Shown here in pieces: positions 49,746-59,611 of a DNA stretch of 64,000 nt. The stretch lies in the NCBI RefSeq assembly GCF_004310345.1, contig NZ_SISK01000002.1, positions 310,001 to 374,000 of the forward strand. The letters are read 5' to 3'. Numbering within the stretch: position 1 is the stretch's first letter; every line of letters starts with the position of its first letter. Both the position numbers and the translations under genes were made by a program. The notes under the pieces were generated by a model, which ran no database searches, had not been told where the DNA came from, and worked only from the letters and a program-made list of their open reading frames with translations. This DNA comes from Paracoccus subflavus (GTDB lineage: Bacteria > Pseudomonadota > Alphaproteobacteria > Rhodobacterales > Rhodobacteraceae).

Positions 49746-51103
49746 CGCCGGTCGCGCAGGCTGTAGAAGGTCAGCACACCCACCACCCAGATCAGCAGCA
49801 GAAACCCGGCCATGATCGGCAAAAGCGTCATCCGCTGCGGAAATTCCGAATCCTGGGCCAGCGTCGGTTTCACATAGGCGGCAAGATAGCGGGTTTGACG
49901 CATCGCCTCGGCGCGGGCGGTTTCGTGGGCAGCCAGAGCCGCGACATAGGATTGTTCGGCGAATTCGCGATCGACCATCAGGCTTTCGTACTGGCCCACG
50001 ACCTCGGACAGGGCCTCGCCGGTTGCGGTTTCTGACCCGAACTTCTGGCGCTCGGCCGCGATCTGTTCGCGGATCACGTCCACGCGCAACTGGGTCTGCG
50101 CGATCCGGGGGTCGTTGTCCTGGGCATTGGCCCGCAACAGGCCAAGCGCCACAAGCTGTTCGGCAAGCTGGGCTTGCAGGGTGCTGACCACCGTCACCTG
50201 TCCCGCGACATCGGCGGTGGGATCGACTAGCTGATATTCGTTGCGGAACCGGGTCATCGCCTGACGGGCGCTCCGCAGGCGTTCCAGCGATTCGTCCAGT
50301 TCCTGCCGGGAATAGCGCAGGGCATCGGCACGGGCGATGTCGTTCAGTTCGTTGACCAGGACCGTGCCCTCGTCATAGATGGCTTGGGCGATGGCCTGGG
50401 CATCGCGGGGTTCAAAGGCCAGAACGCGCAGGTCGATCATCCCCTCGTCGTAATAGACGCGGACCTTGCGTTCCCATTCCGACAGCAGATCCTCCAGGGA
50501 TTCGTTGCCGGTATAGGCAAAGAGCGGATCGTTTTCGGGTTTCGACCAGATGGCCCGGAGATCCAGCCGGTCGTCGATCCGCTGCACCAGATCATGGCTC
50601 TGGATGAACTTGTAGAGAATGTCGGTATCGCTGCCGGTGCTGGAGCTGCTGCCCACCAGCGAGGTCAGGCCCCCCAGCAGCTCGCTGGAGGTCGGGCCGG
50701 ATTCGGACCGGACCGTGAAGCCCATGTAAGAGGCGTACTGATCGGCCGCGCGCGCGAACAGATACCAGGCCGTGATCGCGACGGGAATCACCACGACCAG
50801 CAGAAAGCTGAGCGCAAGCACCCGGTGCCGGGACTTGACGCGGGCGTTGCCGGCGGTGGGCCTGACCGGCGGCAGGTCGAGGGCCGGCTGTGGCGCTGCC
50901 GGACGGGGGGGCGTCGCGGGCACGGGGCGCGGCGGCTGCGCAGGGGCGGGCCTGACCGGCTGCACGGCGGCGGCCGGACCGGCAGGTTGCCCCGCCGCCT
51001 TTGCCCCTGCCGCAGAGATCACGGCTTGGGGGGCCGCGCCGGCCCTGCCCGCGTCAGGCCGGGGCAGGTCGGCATTCACGGGCTTGTCTTGGAAAGCGGT
51101 CAT
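49742..51103 (-). CDS. kpsE: Capsule export inner-membrane protein (KpsE/Wzz-like)
   Basis: 453 residues. The first about 95 form a Pro/Ala-rich cytoplasmic tail (PVRPAPAQPPRPVPATPPRP); one helix follows (VLALSFLLVVVIPVAITAWY), then a long periplasmic, coiled-coil-prone region with YASYMGFTVRSE, and a second helix near the end (LLPIMAGFLLLIWVVGVLTF). This PCP-2 topology couples the KpsMT exporter to the outer-membrane KpsD/Wza-type channel. The Pro-rich extension is longer than in E. coli KpsE (382 residues). Confidence 0.88.
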   Translation of the reverse strand: MTAFQDKPVNADLPRPDAGRAGAAPQAVISAAGAKAAGQPAGPAAAVQPVRPAPAQPPRPVPATPPRPAAPQPALDLPPVRPTAGNARVKSRHRVLALSFLLVVVIPVAITAWYLFARAADQYASYMGFTVRSESGPTSSELLGGLTSLVGSSSSTGSDTDILYKFIQSHDLVQRIDDRLDLRAIWSKPENDPLFAYTGNESLEDLLSEWERKVRVYYDEGMIDLRVLAFEPRDAQAIAQAIYDEGTVLVNELNDIARADALRYSRQELDESLERLRSARQAMTRFRNEYQLVDPTADVAGQVTVVSTLQAQLAEQLVALGLLRANAQDNDPRIAQTQLRVDVIREQIAAERQKFGSETATGEALSEVVGQYESLMVDREFAEQSYVAALAAHETARAEAMRQTRYLAAYVKPTLAQDSEFPQRMTLLPIMAGFLLLIWVVGVLTFYSLRDRR

Positions 51104-51211
51104 GGCGCGGCAACCAGCCTGCTGTTGATCTGTTGTCCCGTGTCATACATAAACCGCCCACACAGTTCCAGCGTCCTTGCGGAACCGTGACAGACAAGAA
51201 CGGATCGGCGG

Positions 51212-52051
51212 ATGTCCAAGGTCAGCTTTCCCTCGCCTGCGGCCCCCGGGGATGCATCCCGGGGCCTGCGCCTGTCGCACAAGCACCGGTCGTTTTCGTC
51301 CCTGAGGGCCATCGGCGCCCTGGTGCTGCGCGAGATGTCGACCACCAACGGCCGGTCGGCGGGCGGATACCTGTGGGCCATTGCCGAACCGGTGGCCGGG
51401 ATCGTTCTGCTGACCCTGTGCTTTTCGCTGATCTTTGTGTCGCCGCCGATCGGCACGAACTTTCCGATCTTCTACGCGACCGGCATGGTGCCTTTCCTGT
51501 TCTATATGAACATCCAGGCCAAGGTCGCGCAGTCGGTCCTGTATTCCAAGGCGCTTTTGGCCTATCCCGCCGTGACCTTCATGGATGCGCTGCTGGCGCG
51601 GATGATCATGAATGGCATCACGCAACTGCTGGTGGCCTATCTGATCTTTGCCGCACTGCTGATCTTTCAGGACACCCGTACCGATCCGCAGGCCGGAGGC
51701 ATCGCCCTGGCGCTGTTGATGGCCTTTGCCTTCGGGGCAGCAGTTGGGGTGATCAACTGTTTCCTGAACGAGGCGTTTCCATGGTGGATGCAGGTCTGGG
51801 CGATCCTGAACCGGCCGCTGTTCCTGATTTCTTGCGTGGTTTTCGTATTCGACGACATTCCGCAGCCGTTCCGGGACTATTTGTGGTGGAACCCGCTGGT
51901 CCATATCGTCGGCCAGACGCGCAAGTCGTTTTATCCCTCCTATGCGGGGGATTATGTCAGCCCGGCCTATGTGCTGGGAATGTCGCTGCTGGTCTATGCC
52001 ATCGGGCTGGCGCTGCTGATCCGGTATCACCGCGACCTTCAGAACAGCTAA
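51212..52051 (+). CDS. kpsM: Polysaccharide export ABC permease (KpsM-like)
   Basis: 279-residue ABC-2 permease with about six helices, opening with LVLREMSTTNGRSAGGYLWAI-type sequence near residue 38, typical of KpsM/Wzm. It should pair with the KpsT-like ATPase, but it is encoded divergently from kpsE-kpsT instead of next to kpsT. Its stop at 52051 directly abuts the convergent choV stop. N-terminal 30 residues are a variable cytoplasmic tail. Confidence 0.9.
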   Translation: MSKVSFPSPAAPGDASRGLRLSHKHRSFSSLRAIGALVLREMSTTNGRSAGGYLWAIAEPVAGIVLLTLCFSLIFVSPPIGTNFPIFYATGMVPFLFYMNIQAKVAQSVLYSKALLAYPAVTFMDALLARMIMNGITQLLVAYLIFAALLIFQDTRTDPQAGGIALALLMAFAFGAAVGVINCFLNEAFPWWMQVWAILNRPLFLISCVVFVFDDIPQPFRDYLWWNPLVHIVGQTRKSFYPSYAGDYVSPAYVLGMSLLVYAIGLALLIRYHRDLQNS

Positions 52052-53080
52052 TCACCCCTGTGGGTCGATCAGCCGGGCCAGCACGCCGTCGCGAGTGATA
52101 TGGCCGCCGCCCTGGACGGGCAAGGCGATGCGGCCGGCCAGAAGGCCCATCACCTGCCGCACCGGCATGTCGCGCGGGACGGGATCGCCCCCCGCACCGC
52201 CGGGCGCATCGCCCGGCTGGGCGACATCGGCGGCGGTCAGCACCCCCAGCGGGTTCATATGCGCCACGAAGTCGGCGACATAGGCATTGACCGGATTGGC
52301 GATGATGTCGCGTGCCGTGCCGATCTGGACGATGCGGCCGCCCTCCATCAGGGCGATGCGGTTGCCCAGCTTGAAGGCTTCGTCCAGGTCGTGGCTGACA
52401 AAGATGATCGTGCGCTGCGTCCTGGCCTGCAATTCCAGCAATTCATCCTGCAGCCGCGCCCGGATCAGTGGATCGAGCGCGCTGAAGGGCTCGTCCATCA
52501 GCAGGATCGGCGCCTCGGTTGCGAAGGCGCGGGCCAGGCCCACGCGCTGCTGCATCCCGCCCGACAGATCGCCCACCTTGCGTTCCGCCCAGTCGGCCAG
52601 GCCCACGGTTTCCAACTGCCGGTCCACCCGGACCTTGCGTTCGGCCAGGGGCAACCCGGCCAGTTCCAGTCCCAGGCCCACGTTCTCGCGCACGGTGCGC
52701 CAGGGCAGCAGGCCGAACTGCTGGAACACCATCGCCACATGGCGCAGGCGGATGTCGCGCAAGGCCCGCTTGCCCGCCCCGCTGACCGAAATCATCCTGC
52801 TGCCGTCCCAGACCCGAACCTCTCCCCGGCAGACATGATTGAGGGCATTGACGGCGCGCAGCAGCGTGGACTTGCCCGATCCCGACAGGCCCATCAGGAC
52901 CAGAATCTCGCCCTGCCGGACCGACAGGGAACAGTCGTGAACGCCCAGGACCTGGCCGGTGGCGGCACGAATCTCGCCCCGCTCCTTGCCCTGGTCCATC
53001 AGGGGAAGGGCATTTTCGGGGTGATCGCCAAAGACGATACTGACCCGGTCGAACTCGACCGCGTTCGCAATGGTGTTCAT
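52052..53080 (-). CDS. choV: Choline/quaternary amine ABC transporter ATPase
   Basis: 342 residues of the ProV type. Walker A MGLSGSGKSTLLRAVN near residue 62, Q-loop FQQFGLLPWRTVREN, signature LSGGMQQRVGLARA, Walker B ILLMDEPFSALDPLIR and H-loop VSHDLDEAFKLGNR, then a C-terminal region with one degenerate CBS-like part (VRQVMGLLAGRI). It is about 50 residues shorter than E. coli ProV. The ATG at 53080 overlaps choW (TGATG-type). Choline is inferred from the adjacent betIBA. Confidence 0.92.
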   Translation of the reverse strand: MNTIANAVEFDRVSIVFGDHPENALPLMDQGKERGEIRAATGQVLGVHDCSLSVRQGEILVLMGLSGSGKSTLLRAVNALNHVCRGEVRVWDGSRMISVSGAGKRALRDIRLRHVAMVFQQFGLLPWRTVRENVGLGLELAGLPLAERKVRVDRQLETVGLADWAERKVGDLSGGMQQRVGLARAFATEAPILLMDEPFSALDPLIRARLQDELLELQARTQRTIIFVSHDLDEAFKLGNRIALMEGGRIVQIGTARDIIANPVNAYVADFVAHMNPLGVLTAADVAQPGDAPGGAGGDPVPRDMPVRQVMGLLAGRIALPVQGGGHITRDGVLARLIDPQG

Positions 53081-53925
53081 CGCCGCCCCTCCATCCGCAG
53101 CATCCGGTCCAGAAGGATCGCCACCACGACGATCACGAAGCCCGATTCGAACCCAAGCGAGGTGTTGACGCTGTTCAACGCACGCACCACCGGCACCCCA
53201 AGGCCCGATGCGCCGACAAGCGCCGCGATCACGACCATGGACAGCGACAGCATGATGGTCTGGTTCAGCCCGGCCATGATCTGCGGCAGCGCGCTGGGCA
53301 GCTCGACCTTCCACAAAAGCTGGCGGGGGGTGGCACCAAAGGCCGTCGCGGCCTCGACCAGGGCGGGGGGCGTGGAACTGATCCCAAGCTGCGTCAGCCG
53401 GATCGGCGCAGGCAGAACAAAGATCACCGTGGCCAGCAGGCCCGGCACCATGCCGATGCCAAAGAACACGATCGCCGGGATCAGATAGACGAACGTGGGC
53501 AGCGTCTGCATCAGATCCAGCACCGGCCGCATCCAAGCATACAGGCGTGGACGATGCGCGGCGGCGATGCCGATGGGCACGCCGATGGCCATGCAGACCA
53601 GACAGGCGGCCAGCACCAGGGTCAGGGATTGCATCATCTCGTCCCAGTAACCCTGGTTCAGGACGAACAGCAGGCCCAAAGCCACCAGCAGGCAGGTTTT
53701 CCAACTGCGCTGCAGGAACCAGGTCAGCGCCACGGCCAGCAGGATGAACAGCAGGGGATGCGGCGCCTCCAGGGCGGCCAGGATGCGGCCGATCAGCCAT
53801 TCCAGAACGCCCGAGATCGTGTTGAACAGCCCGGCCGCATTGGCGTTGAGCCAGTCGAAGATGCCTTTGGCCGTCGGGCCAACGGGGATCTTGTGGTCGG
53901 TCACAAGCGCCGTCAGTTGCTCCAT
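53077..53925 (-). CDS. choW: Choline ABC transporter permease
   Basis: 282-residue ProW-like permease. About six helices, including LLFILLAVALTWFL and CLVCMAIGVPIGIAAAHRP; the EAA loop is LVEAATAFGATPRQLLWKVELPSALP near residue 195. Central gene of choX-choW-choV; it begins 50 bases after choX and overlaps choV by four. Confidence 0.93.
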   Translation of the reverse strand: MEQLTALVTDHKIPVGPTAKGIFDWLNANAAGLFNTISGVLEWLIGRILAALEAPHPLLFILLAVALTWFLQRSWKTCLLVALGLLFVLNQGYWDEMMQSLTLVLAACLVCMAIGVPIGIAAAHRPRLYAWMRPVLDLMQTLPTFVYLIPAIVFFGIGMVPGLLATVIFVLPAPIRLTQLGISSTPPALVEAATAFGATPRQLLWKVELPSALPQIMAGLNQTIMLSLSMVVIAALVGASGLGVPVVRALNSVNTSLGFESGFVIVVVAILLDRMLRMEGRR

Positions 53926-53975
53926 GCGGTATCCCCCCGGTCCTGGAATGGCGGTGATGGCGGGCCGTCCGGCGG

Positions 53976-54917
53976 TCAGCCCGACAGGGCCTCGGTCAGG
54001 GCGGCTTGGGCGTCGTTGCCGTCAAAGGTCGTGACGCCTTCCAGCCACGGGGCTGCCGCGTCGGGGTTGGCGGCCAGCCAGTCGCGGGCGGCGTCCATGG
54101 GCTCTTGCCCGTCGTTCAGGATCTTGCCCATGACCTCGTTTTCCATGGCCAGGGTGAATTCCAGGTTTTGCAGGAACTTGCCCACGTTCGGACATTCCGC
54201 AACATAGCCATGGCGGGTGTTCGTGCGCACCTCGGCGCCGCCAAAATCGGGGCCGAACACGTCGTCCCCGCCGGTCAGATAGGTCATGTCGAACTGGGCG
54301 TTCATGGGGTGGGGTTCCCATCCCAGGAACACCACCGGCTGGCCTGCCGCATCGGCGCGGGCGACCTGGGCCAGCATTCCCTGTTCGCTGGATTCCACCA
54401 CCTCGAAGGTGCCAAGGCCGAACTGGTCCTCGGCCACCATCTCCAGCAGCAGGCGGTTGCCGTCGTTGCCCGGCTCGATCCCATAGATCTGGTTCGACAG
54501 GGCGTCTTTGTGTTCCGCGATATCTGCGAAATCGGCAATGCCCAGGTCGGCGCCCGCCTTGTTGGTGGCCAGGGTGTATTTCGCGCCGGTCAGGTTGGTG
54601 CGCACGGTGTCCACCGTGCCCGCGTCGCGATAGGGGGCGATGTCGGCCTCCATCGTGGGCATCCAGTTGCCCAGAAAGATGTCCACGTCGTCGGTGGACA
54701 GCGCGGTATAGGTGACGGGCACCGACAAGAGCTTGGTTTCCGTCTCGTATCCCAGGGCCTGCAGGACCGTCGAGGCGATGGCCGTGGTCGCGGTGATGTC
54801 GGTCCAGCCCACATCCGAAAAGACCACGCTGCGGCAATCGTCGGGTTCGGCGGCAAGGGCGGGCCCGGCAAGGGCGGCGCCCAGGACTGCCGAGAGGGTG
54901 AGGCTTTTGCGGATCAT
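53976..54917 (-). CDS. choX: Choline-binding periplasmic protein
   Basis: 313 residues: signal peptide 1-22 (KSLTLSAVLGAALAGPALA), then an OpuAC-type ligand domain with VVFSDVGWTDITATTAIA, DDVDIFLGNWMPTMEADI and WEPHPMNAQFDMTYLTGGDDVFGP-type region (cut here), where relatives place aromatic cage residues for the choline head group. The upstream frame to 55094 is not coding. It is divergent from betI with a BetI operator at 54934-54950. Confidence 0.92.
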   Translation of the reverse strand: MIRKSLTLSAVLGAALAGPALAAEPDDCRSVVFSDVGWTDITATTAIASTVLQALGYETETKLLSVPVTYTALSTDDVDIFLGNWMPTMEADIAPYRDAGTVDTVRTNLTGAKYTLATNKAGADLGIADFADIAEHKDALSNQIYGIEPGNDGNRLLLEMVAEDQFGLGTFEVVESSEQGMLAQVARADAAGQPVVFLGWEPHPMNAQFDMTYLTGGDDVFGPDFGGAEVRTNTRHGYVAECPNVGKFLQNLEFTLAMENEVMGKILNDGQEPMDAARDWLAANPDAAAPWLEGVTTFDGNDAQAALTEALSG

Positions 54918-54933
54918 GCGAGGCTCCCTGTTC

Positions 54934-54950
54934 TTGATTGGTCGATCAAT
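54934..54950. promoter_or_regulatory. BetI operator between choX and betI
   Basis: TTGATTGGTCGATCAAT is an imperfect palindrome with TTGAT/ATCAA ends, 16 bases upstream of the choX start and 53 before the betI start. It differs at two central positions from the BetI site known from enterics and vibrios (TTGATTGGACGTTCAAT, quoted from memory). The position fits repression of both choXWV and betIBA by BetI in the absence of choline. Confidence 0.7.
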
Positions 54951-55002
54951 TAAAGATACACAGTCCCAGAATAGCAACCATCTTCTGCAAACAGGTGCCC
55001 AT

Positions 55003-55569
55003 TTGCCCAGGATCGGGGCCGAGCCTATCCGAAAAGCCGCGCTGATCAACGCCACGATCTTCGAGATCGGGCGCGCGGGGTCATTGAATGTCACCGTGGC
55101 GCAGATCGCCCGGCGGGCCGGGATGTCGCCTGCCTTGGCGCATCATTATTTCGGGTCCAAGGAACAGATGTTCCTGTCGGCAATGCGTTACATCCTGCGG
55201 AATTATGGTCGGTCGGTGTCGGAGACCCTGCCCGGTCGCGGCCAGCGAGGGCGGCTGAACGCGATCGTGCGGGCCAGTTTCGCGCCGCAGAACTTTCAGC
55301 GCGAAACCGTCAGCGCCTGGGTCAATTTTTATGCACTTGCCCTGATCAATCCCGAGGCGCGGCGCCTGTTGCGGGTCTATCACCGGCGTCTGCGGTCGAA
55401 TCTGGTGATTGCCCTGCGCCCGCTGAGCGACGATCCGGGCCGTGTCGCCGAAACCGTGGGCGCCCTGATCGACGGGGTCTATCTGCGTGCGGTGCTGATT
55501 CCCGGCGGGGTCGATGCGCAGGCGGCGGAAAAACTGATTCTCGATTATCTGGACGAGGCTTTGACGTGA
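55003..55569 (+). CDS. betI: Choline-responsive repressor BetI
   Basis: 188-residue TetR-family protein. The helix-turn-helix is [20 protein letters not shown] (about residues 27-46), and [13 protein letters not shown] near residue 158 matches the BetI core. The start is inferred to be TTG 55003 because translation from there ([17 protein letters not shown]) aligns with the E. coli BetI start (PKLGMQSIRRRQLIDAT); no ATG or GTG lies nearby in frame. betB starts inside its stop codon (GTGA). Confidence 0.9.
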   Translation: MPRIGAEPIRKAALINATIFEIGRAGSLNVTVAQIARRAGMSPALAHHYFGSKEQMFLSAMRYILRNYGRSVSETLPGRGQRGRLNAIVRASFAPQNFQRETVSAWVNFYALALINPEARRLLRVYHRRLRSNLVIALRPLSDDPGRVAETVGALIDGVYLRAVLIPGGVDAQAAEKLILDYLDEALT

Positions 55570-57011
55570 CCCACAGCGCCCAACCGGTAGCCAGCCTGTT
55601 CATCGACGGCGCCCCTGTCGAGGGCGAGGGCCCTGCGCTGCCGGTTCTTTATCCCTATACGGGACGGCAAATCGCCCTTCTGCACGAGGCGTCGGCGAAT
55701 CAGGTGGCGCTGGCCTGCGAGGCGGCGGCCCGCGCGCAGCCGGCCTGGGCCGCGATGGCGCCGGCCGACCGGGGCCGCGTGCTGTCGCGCGCTGCCGCCA
55801 TCATCCGCGACCGGAACGAAGAACTGTCGCATCTGGAGACGCTGGATACAGGCAAGCCGATCCAGGAAACGCGTGTGGCCGACTGGGCCTCGGGTGCCGC
55901 CGCACTGGAATATTTCGGCGGCCTGGCCGCCACCGTCACCGGCCAGATGATTCCCTTGGGCCGCGACTGGGCCTATACCCGGCGCGAGGCCCTGGGCGTC
56001 TGCGCGGGCATCGGCGCCTGGAACTATCCCAGCCAGATCGCCTGCTGGAAGGCCGCGCCCGCCCTGGCGATGGGCAATGCGATGGTCTTCAAGCCGTCCG
56101 AGGAAACCCCCTTGGGGGCGCTGAAGCTGGCCGAAATCCTGATCGAGGCCGGGGCGCCACCGGGCATCTTCAACGTGGTGCAGGGGGGCGGTCAGGTCGG
56201 CGCGGCTTTGGTCACAGACCCCAAGGTGGCCAAGGTGTCGCTGACCGGATCGGTGCCCACGGGCCGCCGCGTCTATGCCGCCGCAGCCGACGGGATGCGC
56301 CATGTCACGATGGAACTGGGCGGCAAGTCGCCGCTGATCGTCTTTGACGACGCCAGCCTGGACGATGCCGTGGGCGCGGCGATCCTGGCGAACTTCTATT
56401 CCTCGGGCCAGATCTGTTCCAACGGAACACGGGTGTTTCTGCAGCGGGGCATCGCCGAACGGTTCCTGGCCCGGCTGGCGCAGCGGCTGGCAACGATCCG
56501 CATCGGCGATCCGCTGGACCCCGACACGCAGTTCGGCCCGATCATCAACCCCACGCAGGCCGCCAGGATCCGCGCGGCCATTGCCGCCGGGCAGGATGCG
56601 GGCGCCCGCCTGGTTTGCGGCGGCGGGGGCGAGGGGGCCTTCATCCCGCCCACCGTCTTTGCCGACGCCACCGACGACATGGCGATCGCCCGCGACGAAA
56701 TCTTCGGGCCGGTGATGACCACGCTGACCTTTGCCGACGAGACCGAGGCCGTGGCCCGCGCCAATGCCACGGGCTTCGGCCTGGCGGCGGGCGTCTTTAC
56801 CCAGGATCTGACGCGCGCCCATCGCGTCGTCGCCGCCCTGGAGGCAGGCACCTGCTGGATCAACGCCTACAACCTGACGCCGGTGGAAATGCCCTTTGGC
56901 GGCGTCAAGATGTCCGGCCTGGGGCGTGAAAATTCCGCCGCCGCCATCGAACATTATTCGCAACTCAAGACCGTCTATGTCGGCATGGGCGCCGTCGAGG
57001 CGCCATATTGA
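55566..57011 (+). CDS. betB: Betaine aldehyde dehydrogenase
   Basis: 481 residues, start GTG overlapping betI. Catalytic C284 ([13 protein letters not shown]) and E250 ([13 protein letters not shown]), NAD loop [11 protein letters not shown], and [22 protein letters not shown] at the C-terminus, which fits the betaine-aldehyde/aminoaldehyde group. It oxidises betaine aldehyde to glycine betaine. Confidence 0.94.
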   Translation: MTHSAQPVASLFIDGAPVEGEGPALPVLYPYTGRQIALLHEASANQVALACEAAARAQPAWAAMAPADRGRVLSRAAAIIRDRNEELSHLETLDTGKPIQETRVADWASGAAALEYFGGLAATVTGQMIPLGRDWAYTRREALGVCAGIGAWNYPSQIACWKAAPALAMGNAMVFKPSEETPLGALKLAEILIEAGAPPGIFNVVQGGGQVGAALVTDPKVAKVSLTGSVPTGRRVYAAAADGMRHVTMELGGKSPLIVFDDASLDDAVGAAILANFYSSGQICSNGTRVFLQRGIAERFLARLAQRLATIRIGDPLDPDTQFGPIINPTQAARIRAAIAAGQDAGARLVCGGGGEGAFIPPTVFADATDDMAIARDEIFGPVMTTLTFADETEAVARANATGFGLAAGVFTQDLTRAHRVVAALEAGTCWINAYNLTPVEMPFGGVKMSGLGRENSAAAIEHYSQLKTVYVGMGAVEAPY

Positions 57012-57021
57012 GGGAATCGCC

Positions 57022-58641
57022 ATGACCGCTGATTATGTCATCGTCGGCGCCGGTTCCGCCGGCTGCGCCCTGGCCTATCGCCTGACCGAGGCGGGCCATT
57101 CCGTCGCCCTGATCGAATATGGCGGCAGCGACATCGGCATCTTCATCCAGATGCCCGGCGCGTTGTCCTATCCCATGAACATGCCCCGATACGATTGGGG
57201 ATTCTTCAGCCAGCCCGAACCGCATCTGGGCGGACGCAGGCTGGCCACGCCGCGCGGCAAGGTGCTGGGGGGATCGTCGTCGATCAACGGGATGGTCTTT
57301 GTGCGCGGGCACCGCAAGGATTACGACCACTGGCGCGACAGCGGCGCAGCGGGATGGGGCTATGCTGACGTGCTGCCCTATTTCAAGCGGATGGAAACCT
57401 GGCATGGCGGCGCCTCCGAATGGCGCGGCACCGCCGGGCCGCTGCATGTGACACGCGGCAAGCGCCGCAACCCGCTGTTCAACGCCTTTATCGAGGCGGG
57501 GCAGCAGGCGGGCTGGCCCTATACGCCCGACTACAACGGCGAGAACCAGGAAGGCTTCGGCCCGATGGAGGCCACCATCTGGAAGGGCCGCCGCTGGTCC
57601 GCCGCCAATGCCTATCTGCGTCCGGCACAAAAGACCGGCCGGCTGCGGGTGATCCAGGCCTTTGCCCGACGCATCCTGTTTCAGGGCAGGCGGGCCTATG
57701 GCGTGGAAATCGAACGCAAGGGCCGGGTCGAGGAAATCCGGGCGGGGCGCGAGATCATCGTCTCGGCCAGTTCGATCAACACGCCGAAGCTTCTGATGCT
57801 GTCTGGCATCGGCCCTGCCGACCACCTGCGCCAGCACGGCATCGCGCCCTTGACGGACCGCCCCGGCGTCGGCGCGAACTTGCAGGATCACCTTGAAATC
57901 TACATGCAGTACAAGGCGTTGAAGCCGATCACGCTTTACACCTATTACAACCTTCTGGGAAAGGGCCGGGTGGGCGTCGAATGGCTGCTGCAAAAGACCG
58001 GTCTGGGCGCATCGAACCAGTTCGAAAGCTGCGGGTTCATCCGGTCGTCGGACGCGGCGGATTATCCCGACATCCAGTATCACTTCCTGCCGCTGGCCGT
58101 GCGCTATGACGGCAAGGCGGCGGCGCAGGGCCACGGGTTCCAGGCCCATGTCGGGCCGATGCGGTCGAAATCGCGCGGCACCGTGCGGCTGGCGTCGGGC
58201 GACCCGGCGGCGCCGCCCGAGATCCGCTTCAACTACATGTCACATCCAGACGACTGGGCCGAATTCCGTGCCTGCGTTCGCCTGACGCGGCAAATCTTCG
58301 ATCAATCCGCCTTTACCGAATACCGGGGCGCGGAAATCCAGCCGGGCGCGTCGGTGCAGACCGATGACCAGATCGACGCCTTTATCCGCGACCATGCCGA
58401 ATCGGCCTATCACCCCTGCGGCACGGCCCGCATGGGCGCTGCGACCGATCCGATGGCGGTGGTCGATCCGGACCTGAAGGTGATCGGCGTCGAGGGCCTG
58501 CGCGTGGCCGACAGTTCGGTCTTTCCGCGAATTACCAACGGCAACCTGAACGGTCCGTCGATCATGGTCGGGGAAAAGGCAGCCGATCACATCCTGGGCC
58601 GCATCGCGCGCCCCGATCAGGACCGCATGGCTGCCGAATAG
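57022..58641 (+). CDS. betA: Choline dehydrogenase
   Basis: 539-residue GMC flavoenzyme. FAD motif [16 protein letters not shown] (residues 6-21), GMC signature 1 [21 protein letters not shown] near residue 76, signature 2 [20 protein letters not shown] near residue 250, and the active-site histidine in [13 protein letters not shown] near residue 460. It oxidises choline to betaine aldehyde at the membrane. ATG 57022 follows AGGGAAT; 10 bases after betB. Last gene of betIBA. Confidence 0.95.
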   Translation: MTADYVIVGAGSAGCALAYRLTEAGHSVALIEYGGSDIGIFIQMPGALSYPMNMPRYDWGFFSQPEPHLGGRRLATPRGKVLGGSSSINGMVFVRGHRKDYDHWRDSGAAGWGYADVLPYFKRMETWHGGASEWRGTAGPLHVTRGKRRNPLFNAFIEAGQQAGWPYTPDYNGENQEGFGPMEATIWKGRRWSAANAYLRPAQKTGRLRVIQAFARRILFQGRRAYGVEIERKGRVEEIRAGREIIVSASSINTPKLLMLSGIGPADHLRQHGIAPLTDRPGVGANLQDHLEIYMQYKALKPITLYTYYNLLGKGRVGVEWLLQKTGLGASNQFESCGFIRSSDAADYPDIQYHFLPLAVRYDGKAAAQGHGFQAHVGPMRSKSRGTVRLASGDPAAPPEIRFNYMSHPDDWAEFRACVRLTRQIFDQSAFTEYRGAEIQPGASVQTDDQIDAFIRDHAESAYHPCGTARMGAATDPMAVVDPDLKVIGVEGLRVADSSVFPRITNGNLNGPSIMVGEKAADHILGRIARPDQDRMAAE

Positions 58642-58654
58642 CCGGTTTGTTCTT

Positions 58655-58668
58655 CACGTCAAATATCC
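58655..58668 (-). repeat. Second copy of the GGATATTTGA element
   Basis: On the minus strand GGATATTTGACGTG occupies 58668-58655, downstream of the dsbA-like gene (stop 58700) and convergent with betA. It shares GGATATTTGA with the element at 7771-7780 and is likewise preceded (58671-58695) by a GC-rich stretch able to fold. Probably a terminator-associated repeat of this bacterial group. Confidence 0.45.
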
Positions 58669-58699
58669 CTGTCTGGGGCTCCGGCCCGCGGCGCCGGGA

Positions 58700-59440
58700 T
58701 CAGCCGTTCCCCTCGCGCGCGGCGGCCACGGCGGGTTCCAGCCCGTCGCCCGGCATGCCGCGCAACAGCGTGTCGCCGACCACAAAGGTCGGGGTGCCCA
58801 TGATACCCATGCGCTCGGCCAGTTGCCGGTTGTCGCGCAGCACCGCTGATACGGATTCGGTGTTCATGGTATTGGTGATCTGACCGATATCCACGCCGAT
58901 CTCGTCTGCGATCTGCGACAGCGCCTCGGGCGAGGGGGCGCCGCGCAGATTCATGAGCGCATGATGCGCCTTGAGATAGGCCTCGTCCCCCGCGACTTCT
59001 TTCACGGCGATGGCAAAGCGGGATGCGATTTCGCTGTCGGGTCCAAGGATCGGGAATTCCTTTATGATGAAGCGGATATTGCCATCGCTTTCGACCGTTC
59101 CCTGAATCTGGTCGTTGAAACGTTTGCAATAGCTGCACCGATAATCGAGGAACTCGACCACCGTCACGTCGCCTTCGGGATTGCCGCCCACCCAACTGTG
59201 CCCGTCCTCGAAGATCGCCTCCCGGTTCGCGGCCACCAGGGTCAGGTCGTTCTCGACCTCGGATGCGGCGCGGCGTTCTTCCAGGACGTTGATGGATTCG
59301 ACCAGAACCTCGGGGTTGGCCATCAGGTAGTCGCGCACCGCCTCGCCGAAGGCGGCCTTTTCGGCATCCGACATGGCGTTGATGTCGAAAGACAGGGCAG
59401 GGGTCGCGGTCAGCAGCAGCGCGGCGATCAGGCGTTTCAT
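58700..59440 (-). CDS. DsbA-family thiol:disulfide oxidoreductase
   Basis: 246 residues. Signal peptide 1-18 (IAALLLTATPALS), an N-terminal helical extension (residues 20-75) as in ScsC/BdbD-like DsbA proteins, then a thioredoxin fold with active site C102-S-Y-C105 (LDYRCSYCKRF) and cis-proline loop GTPTFVVG. It likely forms or isomerises disulfides in periplasmic proteins. GAGG six bases upstream favours ATG 59440 over the one at 59446. Confidence 0.9.
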   Translation of the reverse strand: MKRLIAALLLTATPALSFDINAMSDAEKAAFGEAVRDYLMANPEVLVESINVLEERRAASEVENDLTLVAANREAIFEDGHSWVGGNPEGDVTVVEFLDYRCSYCKRFNDQIQGTVESDGNIRFIIKEFPILGPDSEIASRFAIAVKEVAGDEAYLKAHHALMNLRGAPSPEALSQIADEIGVDIGQITNTMNTESVSAVLRDNRQLAERMGIMGTPTFVVGDTLLRGMPGDGLEPAVAAAREGNG

Positions 59441-59611
59441 CGGCATCCTCGTGACGGGGTTTGCAAGACCTTGGCGCCTGCGGGCGGTCTTGGCAAGAAA
59501 TACGCTGACAAAGCTGCGTGACCGGCGCCCGTCCCAAGGGGCTTTTCGCGCAAGGCGGGGCCGCGTAAGACAAGGGAAAAAGACAAAAGGCCCACGGCCC
59601 CGAGGAGAGCA

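Noticed and set aside
52052..53800. Reading choV as a 582-residue protein
   Set aside because: The first 240 codons lie antisense-free but out of frame inside choW; the ProV-type protein starts at ATG 53080 with the usual coupling to choW.
53976..55094. Longer choX start at 55094
   Set aside because: The extra N-terminus would run through the betI start and the BetI operator; ATG 54917 gives a proper signal peptide.
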